From Tetrahymena thermophila SB210 (taxonomy: Eukaryota; Ciliophora; Oligohymenophorea; Hymenostomatida; Tetrahymenidae), in contig NW_002476417.1 of the NCBI RefSeq assembly GCF_000189635.1, positions 744,001 through 808,000 of the forward strand: a stretch of DNA of 64,000 nucleotides, written 5' to 3'. Shown here piece after piece: positions 13,901 through 25,800 of the stretch; within the stretch, counting starts at the first letter, position 1, and each line of letters starts with the position of its first letter. Made by a program: the position numbers and the translations under genes. A model generated the notes under the pieces. That model saw nothing but the letters and a program-made list of their open reading frames with translations. It was not told the DNA's origin and ran no database searches.

Positions 13901-16086
13901 TTGTAGAATTAGCTGAAAATTATCTTTTGATTAATGATTATGATAGCTGCGTATATTATTTGAGTATTTCTGAAGTCTTTATACAAAACAATTAAGATGC
14001 CTTTCCAACTAAGGAAATTAGGAGGACTGCATCTCCAGTCTCCCCTAATACATTTAGGAAAAATTTTAGCGAAGAAAATTAAGCAGATTCAATAATGGAA
14101 GACAGTCAAAATTTATTTAGAACAAATACTTAGCACTCTCCTATTTAACTTGGTAATTACTAAGCTTAAACGAGTAATTTTTAATAGCTTAGTAATTAAT
14201 GCAATTCAGAAAAATAAACTAATAACTCTCTCCCTGACTGCATAAATTATATTAATGTAACCATTTTATAAAGTAAGATTTAATTTATACAAGGTATACT
14301 AACTTGTAAAGAATCTTACTTCTATCTAGGGTCTAGTCTACTATTGCAAACAATAGAAAACTACAGCATCTGTGATCCAACTATAATTTACTCATCCATG
14401 GTATCACTTTAGTAAGTATTTTAAGCAAATGATTTAGATTGTCAAGCATTACAGAATTAGTTGAATTTGATTAAGCTAATTTCTTATTAAGAGAATCAAG
14501 GTAACTAACAAGAGAGTAAATTATCTAATGACAACTAAGGATTAGGCGTAGAAGAAAATGCATGTAAATAATAAGGCGATATACGATTCGATATTGTTGT
14601 TGTCATCAATAATCCTTAAAATTTAAAAACTGAGAATATCTCTACTTAGATTAATTTTTTAAAATATCTGAATCAAAAATTTATAACTCCAAAGAAAGAC
14701 AGAGTTAGTATTATCACTTATAATAGTGTCTTAAAAATAATATAGCCGTTAGTCATTATAGAAAATAAAAAGTAACTCAATTTTTGTATTTATTAGATTA
14801 AAAATGACTATGACAAGCTAATTTATTAGCAATATTCTGGAGTTCTTTAACCAAATTCTAATTAATACTTTATTGATCCTAAAATTGCATTTATAGCAGC
14901 CCTGAATTTTTTCCGCAAAGAAAGAGCTACAAAATATCTAAAGTCATAACAATTAATGTAAAAAGAGTAATAATTAGATATTGTCTTAAATAATCCAGCT
15001 TTTAAAAAATATCTAAAGCTAAAATTATAACCATTAATAGTCTAATTCAAATAAAAACTTTTACAAAAATTAAACTAAGGAAGCTAAATATCAAAAAAAT
15101 AATTAACAGAATCCAACTTGATAAGCCTATAGACAGAATCTGCTGCAAGCTAACCCAATAAATCCTAAAAATTAAAAATGAGTTTCTTTAAATTACCAGA
15201 AAATGAAAATAATTCTTTCTCTTTTTTACATAAAGACAATGAGTAAAATGTATAACAAGAAATTAAATAAAATAAAAATTAATTATAAATCTTAGCAAAT
15301 GATGAATCAAAAGAAATTGAAAAACTTTATAGAAAATAATAAGCTAATTATTAAATTTAACTTTCATATAATTAAGCAAATTACGATAATAATCCAAACA
15401 TAATGAGTAATCTTAAAGATAACTAATAAACTTAGCCATAATTTTAGCAGCTTAAAATTTCTAATTCTCCACATAATCAAAAGTAAAAAAGTTCTTAATT
15501 TGATTATCTGATTGCTTGTTCAAAATAATCTATTTAGGAAATAAGTAAGAAATCTTAAAACTATGACGCATAAAACAATTAAAGTTATAATATTGAAGAA
15601 ACCTTGTTAGAGTCATCTGAGATCTAAAATGATTAAATTAATGAAACATTTATGAACCACTTTGAATAATCTTTATTTAAATCAATAAAAATTTAAAATA
15701 TTAATAAATAAAATTCTTAAAACAAACACCAAAATGAAAAATTTAATCAAGATGCTTCTTAAAAAGATAGAAAATAATTAATTGTCTTCTTTTCATTTAA
15801 TGAATTAAAAGATTCTATGAAAAATTAAATATTTGAGAAGATTTCATTCACAGATGATATAGAAATACTACATTGCTGTATATAGAAATAATCCAACTCT
15901 TAGGAAGCTGAAAACTTTTCAGAACTACTTAAAAGCCATGAAAATAAAATAAACTACAAAAATGTAAACTTGAATTACAAAATATTTTAAGATTTACAAT
16001 CTCTAATAAATCATATATAAAAATTAAAAATATCTAAATTTTACAAATATTAATTACTTTCAAGTTATCTTGGCTAGAGTTTTTGA
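10926..16086 (+). CDS. Cache-domain membrane sensor with TPR-like and degenerate vWA-like regions, paralog B
   Basis: Ten exons read in code 6: 10926-11035, 11090-11189, 11251-11314, 11369-11544, 11593-11709, 11781-11886, 11945-12150, 12206-12432, 12481-12862, 12928-16086; the sum is 4647 nt, 1548 residues, TGA 16084. Order: N-terminal membrane anchor (MKLTLKLIISVIIPISIGVV), extracellular Cache-like domain with EPFDPRCRGWY near 11828-11860, second helix (IIIETIVMILIIILFVLHYG) near 12640-12700, Q/N-rich linker, and a TPR-like block (GLGMCYFNIAQLHLQ) near 13520. A vWA-like strand FDIVVVINNPQN near 14594 has lost the MIDAS serines. Exons 2, 3 and 4 (100, 64, 176 nt) match the paralogs exactly, which fixed the splice sites. 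Donors at 11710 (GTGTAA) and 11887 (GTTATT) are atypical. Its last codons and 3' flank are repeated downstream. Confidence 0.85.
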
Positions 16087-16688
16087 ATGCAAACTAATTT
16101 TATTGTAAGTATATAATAATAAATATTTTATTCTTCAAATGACATATCAATTGTATTGTATAAAAAAACATTATTTATTTTAAAAAAATGTTTTAAAATT
16201 ATTTTGTACAAATTATTTATTTTTTTTTATTTATTCTACTTTATAATAATTCTAGAAATTAAATTCTTGTTTATCTGCATCCACAAAAACCTAACTCTGG
16301 AAATGTTATAATTAACAAAAAATTTTACCTTTAATTACAAAATATTTTAAGATTTACAATCTCTAATAAATCATATATAAAAATTAAAAATATCTAAATT
16401 TTACAAATATTAATTACTTTCAAGTTATCTTGGCTAGAGTTTTTGAATGCAAACTAATTTTATTGTAAGTATATAATAATAAATATTTTATTCCTCAAAT
16501 GACATATCAATTGTATTGTATAAAAAAACATTATTTATTTTAAAAAAATGTTTTAAAATTATTTTGTACAAATTATTTATTTTTTTTTATTTATTCTACT
16601 TTATAACAATTCTAGAAATTAAATTCTTGTTTATCTGCATCCACAAAAACCTAACTCTGGAAATGCTATAATTAACAAAAAAATTTAC
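15973..16688 (+). repeat. Tandem duplication, period 360 bp, of the paralog B 3' end
   Basis: Positions 15973-16328 recur at 16333-16688 with an offset of exactly 360 bp. I count four differences by eye: three T to C (16134/16494, 16247/16607, 16306/16666) and one T to A near 16323/16683. The first copy holds the last 38 codons and 3' UTR of paralog B; the second copy is an orphan 3' fragment. The high identity in such AT-rich noncoding DNA indicates a recent event. Confidence 0.97.
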
Positions 16689-17956
16689 TGAACTATATAC
16701 AACCAAAGAAAATAATATCAATGCACAAATAATCAATTAATAAAAAATAATAATATAATATTTTAAAAATACTTTTTATGTTCATTCTTAAAAATATCTA
16801 CATTTTACTATACAAATTGCTTACAAGTAACCTCAATCATTTTTTTTAAGAGTAAAAAAGGGAAGGAATTCAATAATAATATGTTCAAAAAAATATTAGA
16901 TTATTAAAGTAACTTATTATATTTTTTAATTAGGTAAAACTACTTAATTTTACTTCATACTTTTAATTTATTAATAAAAATTTCATATTTTTGTAAAGAA
17001 ATATTTATAAATAAAATCAAAAATTTATTTAAAATATATAAATAAATTTATTCTGTAAAAATTGATCAAAAAATATTAAGTTAAAGTAAATGAAATATTA
17101 GTTACAGATGTTATAATATATTAATCTAAATAAATAATATGAGATATAAGCTAAAAAAAATAACTAAAAGAATATTTTGGCAGTGAATTAGGTAAAAAAT
17201 TGAATAAAACCTAATCTCTAATGACAAAATTAAAGATAAAATATTAAATGACGAAGAAAAGTTAATTTTTAATTTTATATCAATATAAATATGAAAAACA
17301 ACAATAAAAGTATATAAATAAAATGTATTTATTAAATTTTATTTATAACTTCATTTTGTAGTACAGGATTCATAATTGTACATTTTGTAAAAAATATAAA
17401 AATAGATGATAAATTTATAAAAATTTTTTAAGCCAGTACAAGAAAATTTAATATAAAAATTTGATAAATTAGACAAAATTTTTTAAACAATATCATCACC
17501 TTATCTAATCTTAACAAAAATTCGGATATTCCATTCCTATTCAAGTTTTATAATGTAACTTATAGCTAGTGAATTAATGAAAATGATATTTATCTTTGTA
17601 TTACAAATATGTAATTAACAAAAAGTAAAAATTTTCTTTGTAAATATTTTAAATCCTAAATATTTTTTTTTTGCTAATAAACATGCTAAGAATTTATTTT
17701 TTAAAGTAAATAAATTTATATTATTTTTTAATGCACATTTAATAGATAATTTTTTTTTATATCTTTCTTAGTAAAATGTTGTGAATTTAATTATAAAATA
17801 ATAATAAATACATGCAAATTATGTTCATTCAATTTATAATTTATTTAATCATAGAAAATATTGAGTGAGATGCAGTAATTAATTTTATGTTTTTTTGTTT
17901 ATAGATTAATTTTAATTATTAAGCAAAGAAAGAAATTTTAATTAATAACAATCATT
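16689..17956. other. Intergenic, AT-rich
   Basis: No gene seen. Long A and T runs and many TGA codons in every frame. It separates two Cache-sensor paralogs. Confidence 0.6.
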
Positions 17957-20900
17957 ATGATCAAATCATTTTTTTTTACTTTATTTCTACCGCTTTTATT
18001 AGGTAGCACTTTTATCTTAATCATGAACTACAAGATGGTCTTAGATGCTTTAAATACATGGTATTTAGCCTAAATATAATAAAAATAATATACTTAAAAT
18101 ATCATATTATGTGAATAGGTAAATATTATCATAAAATGAGATACTCTAATAAGAAATTTAAAGACTTTAAAACTTTGTTTAGCCTAACCAAGAAATTCTA
18201 AACTTTGGTTATGAATATGTAATTATACTTTACATTTATTATATGATTTAGACTATCTTTTTAACATAAAAAGGTAAGTGTCTCTCTTAAAACTTTTGAT
18301 AAGCTTCTGAATAAGCTATCATCTGGTTAAATATTAAGTATGTTTATATAATTAAAGCAAGTATCAACTAACTAAATTTATTTTACATTAAAAGTTAACT
18401 CAAATTACAGCATCATAGAATGCTCTTATATAGATAATCAAATTTTTAAAAACTGCACTCCAGAATTTAATTAATACGCTGCTAACTAACAATATGCAAA
18501 TTAATGGTACCACATTGATTATACTGATTTCAACTAACTTAGTAAGTAGGAGTAGAAGTTTTTAATAAATGTAAACAATGATATATTAATTATTAATCAG
18601 TATAATTAAATAATTAACCAAATAAATTATTTAATAAATTAAGAATGTTAGACTCTAGTTTTTTCTAATCAGCTTAATGAAGAATACCAAATATAGCGTT
18701 TATTCATCAGCTTTATATAATACATTCTAAAGTTCCTTATTTTATAGCATTTAAAAAACGTAAATTTTAATAATTATTTTAGTTTTGATTCTAAAATGAA
18801 TATATTAAAGCTATTTTATTCATATAGAGATATGACATTAGGAAGCTTATCAGATATGAATTGTATAACAGATAAGAAAAAATTTCCATATGATCCTAGA
18901 TGCAGAGATTGGTATTAAGGAGCAATAAAATCAACAGGTACTCATTCATTAATTAATTTGAAAGCATTTAATACTAATTATATTTTTTTCATTTATTAAA
19001 TGTTTAAAACATTATTATTTTGTTATAGATATATTTTATACAAATCCATATATAAATTTAAATGGGAAAATCGGATTATCTGCATCTATTTAAATCTAAG
19101 ATAATATTGAGAATACTTTTCAAGTAGTAGGTTTTGATATTACTGTAGAGAATTTTATTCAAAATGATTTTACCTCAAAAAACAATGATAAATACTCGAT
19201 TCTATTTGATGAAGATTAAAATGTAAAATTTCATAATTTATTAATTTAAATATGTCTAAATTTAAAACTTCTTTGAAAAATATTTTAGATATTGTATCAT
19301 CAGTATTACAATACTTCTTCAAAGCAATTTCTTTGGAGTGATTTGGAGTATTAAAACATAACAACACCTAAATAACAATAAGATAAAGCAAACTTTTAGT
19401 AAGCATTGAATTAAACGATAAATTCTTTAATTTATGAAGATCAAAATAGTTATTCGAAAAACAATTTCTTTAAATTCAACAAAAACGATAAAGAATAGTA
19501 AGTTATTATTAATTTATTTTATTAAAATCTTTTATTTGATTATCCATTAAAATAATACAAAAATTAAAAATTTTTAAATCAAACGAAAAGGTTTTAAATT
19601 TTATTCTAAGAATTTTTTTTTAAATATAGCTATGCATTGATCTTACCTGTTGAGTATATGAAAAAGAGTTTTTTAGCTCACAATAAAAGTTCTATTTTAT
19701 TTTTAGGTAGAGTTTAAAATGACTTAACAACAGTGATAAATTAAGCTAATATAGCAAACAATAGCACCCTTATTATTATAAATATGTCTGGGATATTCTT
19801 TATTATTGTTTTGAACATATTAGCATTTGTGATATTTCTTATTTATTAATATTATATAATTATAATTCCTCTTTCTGCTCTCACAACATTTCTGAAAGAA
19901 ATAGTTAAGCAAAAGGAACAATCTTAAGAAAAACTATTAAACTAGTAGACGAAAAAGACTAAAAATTATAATTTAAAAACAAGATATGGACAGAATGATA
20001 GACAAACATTTTAACAAATATAAATCTTTTCCAGTAGAAATAATATTTCAAGTAGTTAAATTGCATCCAGTTAAGGTCTTTTCTTTTAAAACTTGAGTAA
20101 AGAGTCTTTTCATATAAATAAAATGAAACCAAAAAAACCTTCTGAAAATTAATCTAACTTATAAGTACCTTCAAGAAAGACTTTTTAATATGAGGCATCT
20201 GAATATATTGAACCTTAAGAAATAAAATATAATGGTTCTATGGAATCTCTCATATCGTAAGAAACAAGCGATGAAGAGGAATACTCTAAACTTGATCTTT
20301 AAAACATGGTGCCTTTTTCACTGGAAATTGAAATTATAAAAGATACTTTTTTATAGCTTGAGTAAATACTTAACTACACTTAAAGCACAAATGAGAATAC
20401 TAAAAGTTAAGATACATAATTTTTGTAAATTTTTAAAGGAATTTAAATATTCAAAGACATAAAAAATTATTTTGCAATTTAAAAGCTTTACAGTTAACTT
20501 GCAAGAATTTACTTCAATCAAAATGAATATTTAATAGCATTATAATAGTTTTAATCAAGTCTCTATTACTGTCTACTTGATCTTGGATATGGAGACGAAT
20601 AAATGCTTTGGGATTCACTTAATCAAGGAGTCTATATTTAAAATTAAGAAAAAATGTATACTCTTTCGATTAGATATTACATGATTGCCTATTGCGAATA
20701 TTAAATTTTACTTAAAGATAATTAATTTATTTAAAACTACCTCAGTTTCTAGAGCTATCCAGAAGAATAGAGCTTGTTAAAAAATTCATAAGAGCACATT
20801 TAAAAATCATTAAATATTCTTGAAAAAATATAAAAACATATTTAAGTTTCAAATAACACTTAGTCAATTAGCTATGTCTACCTTCTAGCTTGTTAGATTT

Positions 20901-22003
20901 CTCTACTTACAAGGGATTAAACTACCTTTTAGAAATATTATTAAATGATTGATATTAATAATTAGAAATATTTAAATGCTGAATCACCTCAACTTAAGAT
21001 CTAATCTTAAAGAGAAATTTAAAGCTTAAAGGAAACTGGTAATTTACTAATTTAAAATTATGCTCAATAATAGATAAAATTATTGAAAGTTATCAAGCTA
21101 CTAGTGTACAAAGATCAATCATAAGAGTTGGTTGATAATATTAAAAATATTTTTTAAGAAAGTTAATTTATTTATCCTTAACTATTCTCATTTTGTTTTC
21201 ATATACTGAAATAAAAAATATAATAAATACCTGAAATCTAAAAGGCTATTGAAGAAGAGTAACTAAATGTTTTTTTAAAGTAGAAATACAATTTCATAAT
21301 TATTATACAGGTTGAACTTTATTATAGCAGTGTAGATATTTAAAAGAAAATTGTTTTACTTCAACAATTATATGAAAGAATATAAAATTTAGATATCTTA
21401 GTTACTCTTATAATACTTTCTGAAAACTAATTTGAAACAATTCAAGCTCAATAACCAATTTAAAATGCAAGACAATTTAGTTTACTCATGGAATACTTAC
21501 ATTCAAAATATACAGCTTTAAAAAGCAAAATGTACTTTGAAAAAGCTAGTGATTTTTTATAATTTTAGTAACCTTTTATTGTGCTGCAAAACTGTATTCT
21601 CTAGTCAATTATTCAGCTATGCTCAATTTCTTAAAAAGAATCAAACAATACTTTTACTCAAAACATAGTTATTATAGATCGTTTGGAAATAAAATAAATG
21701 CAAGAAAAAGAATATAATATTTTGCAAAACTTGTAATTTTTTTCATAAGTAAATAAAATATATTAATTTTTCATTCTCACTTAAAACTGCAATAGTTCTT
21801 ACTTTAAATCAACAAAAAATCATGATTTAATAAACATAGCATCTCAAAAACTAGACTTAAAGCAAAATTTCTCTGACTTTAAAAATCCTTTTAAAAAAAG
21901 GATAATATTATCAAGGCTGGAATAAGTTTTACCTTATTTACAAATTTTGTTGATAAATAAAATACAATAAAAAAGTATTGAGTTAAATTATGTTTTTGAG
22001 TGA
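17957..22003 (+). CDS. Cache-domain membrane sensor with TPR-like region, paralog C
   Basis: Exons read in code 6: 17957-18060, 18119-18218, 18274-18337, 18395-18570, 18748-18937, 19029-19222, 19289-19497, 19630-22003; 3411 nt, 1136 residues, TGA 22001. Exons 2-4 are again 100, 64 and 176 nt. The N-terminus is a membrane anchor (MIKSFFFTLFLPLLLGSTFI); the Cache-like motif reads FPYDPRCRDWYQ near 18889-18920; a second helix (FFIIVLNILAFVIFLIYQYY) lies near 19798-19857. The C-terminal half is helical and TPR-like. At the place of the vWA strand (near 21280) the sequence is NFIIIIQVELYYS, with no MIDAS residues, so any metal-dependent adhesion is lost. 18571-18747 is also open in frame (59 codons) and could be an added exon; I treat it as an intron because the paralogs have one there. 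Confidence 0.8.
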
Positions 22004-22362
22004 ATATATATATATAATAAAATAACTTACTAATTAACTATATATTATTAACTAACTTTATATTATATTATCAAATTTTGCTTTATTTATAAAAGAATTT
22101 TTTACCTTTTTAATCATTTCAAAAAAAATTTATTTATTTATTAACTTAATTAAATAAAATTTTATTTTTTAGTTATTTAAAAAATATAAAAATTAATATA
22201 TGTTACTAGCTCATTTATTTATTTATTTTTAGTTTTGTTTAATGTTTCACATAATTTATATTTAAATTATATTTATTTACTAATAATATTGTAAAAATTC
22301 ATATAAATAATTTTATTTGTTTCAACATAATTTTCATACAAAACTTACGGAAAAAATAAAAA
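22004..22362. other. Intergenic, AT-rich
   Basis: No gene seen; AT-only stretches. The last bases provide the T-run terminator of the minus-strand tRNA-Gln. Confidence 0.6.
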
Positions 22363-22434
22363 AGGTCCTACTGGGATTCGAACCCAGGTCAAGGGATTTA
22401 GAGTCCCCAGTACTAACCGCTATACTATAGAACC
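22363..22434 (-). tRNA. tRNA-Gln (CTA), reads UAG as glutamine
   Basis: The minus strand folds as a cloverleaf: acceptor GGTTCTA with TAGGACC, discriminator T, anticodon loop CTCTAAA giving CTA, and T-arm GGGTTCGAATCCC. A CTA anticodon pairs with UAG. The body matches what I recall of the ciliate glutamine tRNAs, and the window's genes use in-frame TAG freely, so it is called Gln rather than a nonsense suppressor of another amino acid. A T-run follows the 3' end. Identity elements for glutaminyl-tRNA synthetase were not tested. Confidence 0.93.
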
Positions 22435-22854
22435 GATGATAACATTCTTAATTATTACTAATATTTAGAACTTTATCTGTTAGGGAATGCTAAAAACTAA
22501 TAAAATTAAAAGTTAAAAAATTTTATTAAGATTTTTTTAAAATAGGAAAAATTTATCTAAAATCATTATTTAAATAAATTTAATTTTACTAATAAAATAA
22601 ATGTAAAATTCAATGCTCTTTTTCTTTTATGTTATAGTATTTCTATGCCAAAACATATTTTTTATAACAATGAAAATTTATCTATGCTTGTAAAATTGAA
22701 TATTATTAACAAAATAATAATAATAATTGATAAATAATAATAGCAATAACTATCATATTGGAAATTAATTAATTAAAATAAATAAAAGTTAATTTACTTT
22801 CTTTCTTAATATTTAAGTTCTTAGATCATATTAATAGCAAAAACAAAGGCAAAA
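22435..22854. other. Intergenic, AT-rich
   Basis: Nothing recognised; probably the promoter and 5' UTR of the following surface-protein gene. Confidence 0.55.
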
Positions 22855-25800
22855 ATGAATATTCTTTTGAAGTTAGCCTTAGCATTTAATTTTTTAATGT
22901 AAGTTACTTTTCAACAATTTATATTTTCTTCTGTTCCCTAGAGCAAGTTGCTATTTTCAAATGCTGATTAAATTTAGAGTATAATTACAACAAACGATAT
23001 TGCTTATTTGAGTATTCAACAATAAGGAATATGGGTATATAATTATCTCAATTAAACATTAGTAGCAAAACTTCAAGCATAGCAATTTCAAGATGTTACA
23101 ATTTTCTGTGTTAGCTAAAATAACTCAATAATTTATTCCATTTTAGATTAAAGTATTTAAAGTTTTAACTTTTAACTTTAGATTCCAAACAATAATAATA
23201 ATTCTCAAAGTATCATATTACAAACTAACTTAAAATCTAGCTTAACGATAAGAGCTCCCATTTAAAAAATCCTATTAGATTTTAGCGAAAAAAATTTGTT
23301 TATATATGGAGGGACTCAAATAGCTCTTTATAGTAGCTTAACCCTTAGCTAGATTTCTGTTTTTGATTTGAATCAAAATATCTAACAGATGAGATTATCC
23401 TTAGATGGAAATTACTTATTTCTACTTTCTACTTACTAAGGTCAATAATTAATAAGAATTTTTTAGATAAATGAAAATCAAGCATTTAATGAAGTTGGAT
23501 AAACAATTTAGTATCCTACAGTGAGTGATTTTGAGATCTCTCACAATCGAATGTGGATTTATGGTATTGATTAAGTAAATTGTGCCATATTGATAGCTAG
23601 TGTCTAGCCAGTATATTCCAATGCATAAGGGATAGCAGTTATTTCTACCTGGTAATCAATTTGGCCATATAGCACCAAATCATCTATAATTACAATAAAA
23701 TTCACTAAAGATGATAATTATTTTATGATTGGGCTTAAATCCTAAGGGATCTTAGTGTTCGATGCATCAAACAAACTAAATCCATAATTATATTACTAAA
23801 TTACATTTTCTGAGCTACCAAAATTTTTTGAATTAAATGGGTATTTGCAAAACTACTTTGTAATCAGTGATTCTTAAGCTTTGTTATTTTATAATCAAAT
23901 ATAAATAAATTTGAATTAGAAAACTCCAAATTTATTTAATTAGCATCTTCAAGAGCTTATACCTATATCTCAGGCCAATAGATGCCTCTCTGTGAACAGT
24001 GGAGCAAATTTAATTGTATCCCAGTCCACATTAGGCTTTAGTCTTTTACAGTTTTATGACTTGAAATAACCTTATAACGTAAAAGCAAATGCATAATTAA
24101 ATCTGTAAAATGTAAATTATTAGGATGTAGTTTTTGATATTAATACTTAATCTCTCTACGGTCCTTCAACACCAACATCTAATAATCTTATGGATTATTT
24201 CAAATTAAGCTATGGAGATTCACTAAACTCTCCATAAATTACTTTGCTTTAATCTTTTTCTGCTGGAAATAATAATTTTTAATAGTAATAAGAATTTTCT
24301 AATATATACAGAAGTAAAGATGGAAATCTAATTCTATAAACATATGGTGGTAATGGTTTTCTTTTATATGATTCTTCAAAATATCCTCAGTTAAATTTAA
24401 TAAAAATGAATACTCTATTCAATTACACAGTCCACTAAGCCGACATCACAAAAGACAATAAATGGGTAATTTGTACATAAAGATAAATTGGATCTTATGG
24501 TATTGTTAGTATTTCAGATTTAAAGAATATAAATCTTTAAAATTTATTTAAAACTTCTGGAGTAGAAGGTGTTGTAACATCATCTTTAGGCAACTATGTT
24601 TATCTCTATGATGGCTCAAAGGGTATATCTATTTTAGATACTAGCTTTTTCCCTTAAATTAAAGTAATCAGTAATGTAAAAATTCATGGTTGGGTAAGTT
24701 ATGTTAACTTATTTAAAGACGAAAACTTTATTTTAGCATCTACTTATTCTACAAACTTAGTAACACTTATCGATATCAAAGATAAATAGAATCCCTTCAT
24801 AGTAGCCAATATTCAAAGAGGATAAGAAAATGGAAATTCTTCTTGTCTCTCTTATGATGAAAATTATATTTACATTTTGAATGGGAATGGAATAAAATAT
24901 CTTCCTCTGAGCACAAATAATTAAATCCACTTTTAATTAAATTCATATAACAAGGCATCTAAATAATTTTAAGAAATAGACAATTCTAGTTTTTTGTAGA
25001 TTGGATAATTGTATTCTATTCGATTTACAGTTCTTTATCCAAATCAAGGAAATGTAATAACTTAGGTTTTATATTACAGCAACTTCGAGAAAACTGCGCT
25101 TCCATCTTGGATTTCATTTGATTCTTCTACAAATATGGTTTTAATTAATGCATAAAGAGAAGGACTAGGAACATTTTAATATAGTCCACCTATATCAAAA
25201 TAAAATATTTTGTTGCTTACTGTTTAAAAGTAGGTCTAACAGACCGATTTTATCTTTGATTCAACTTTAAACGGAATACAGACATCGTAGGATTAAAGCA
25301 ATCAGATATTTTAGTAGCTTCAGCAAATGGGAACTATTAGAAAAGATAATTATTTAATATCCTCTTTCTATGAAACATAATTGTTAAATTTAAACTTACA
25401 AATAAATGGTTTCTCTACAACCTAATAACAAATGATTAACAATTTGGTCTATATGAGGCTTCAATAAACCTTAGAAATTGTTCCTATTTCATTTTAAATT
25501 TAGCAATCTTTACGATTAAATTTTCAAAACCCTTCTTAAATAATTAATACTTATTCTAACCAAGCCACTTTGACACTTTCTGTAGAAAAAAGTGCTGGGT
25601 AGTTTGTGTAAAAGCAGTATAAAAATGTTATATTTTTCTTTAATGACACCCTTAGCAGCTTATCGTTAGAAGGATCGATTTAAAATCTGAATAAAATTTT
25701 ATTTGAAAAAATAATATTTTATGCTTATCAAGAGTTATCTTAAATATCTCTAAAAATTATCGTTTAAGATAATATAAACTACTAATTAAACCAAACTATT

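Noticed and set aside
19170-19367. Minus-strand ORF of 65 codons
   Set aside because: Shadow of Cache paralog C exons on the opposite strand.
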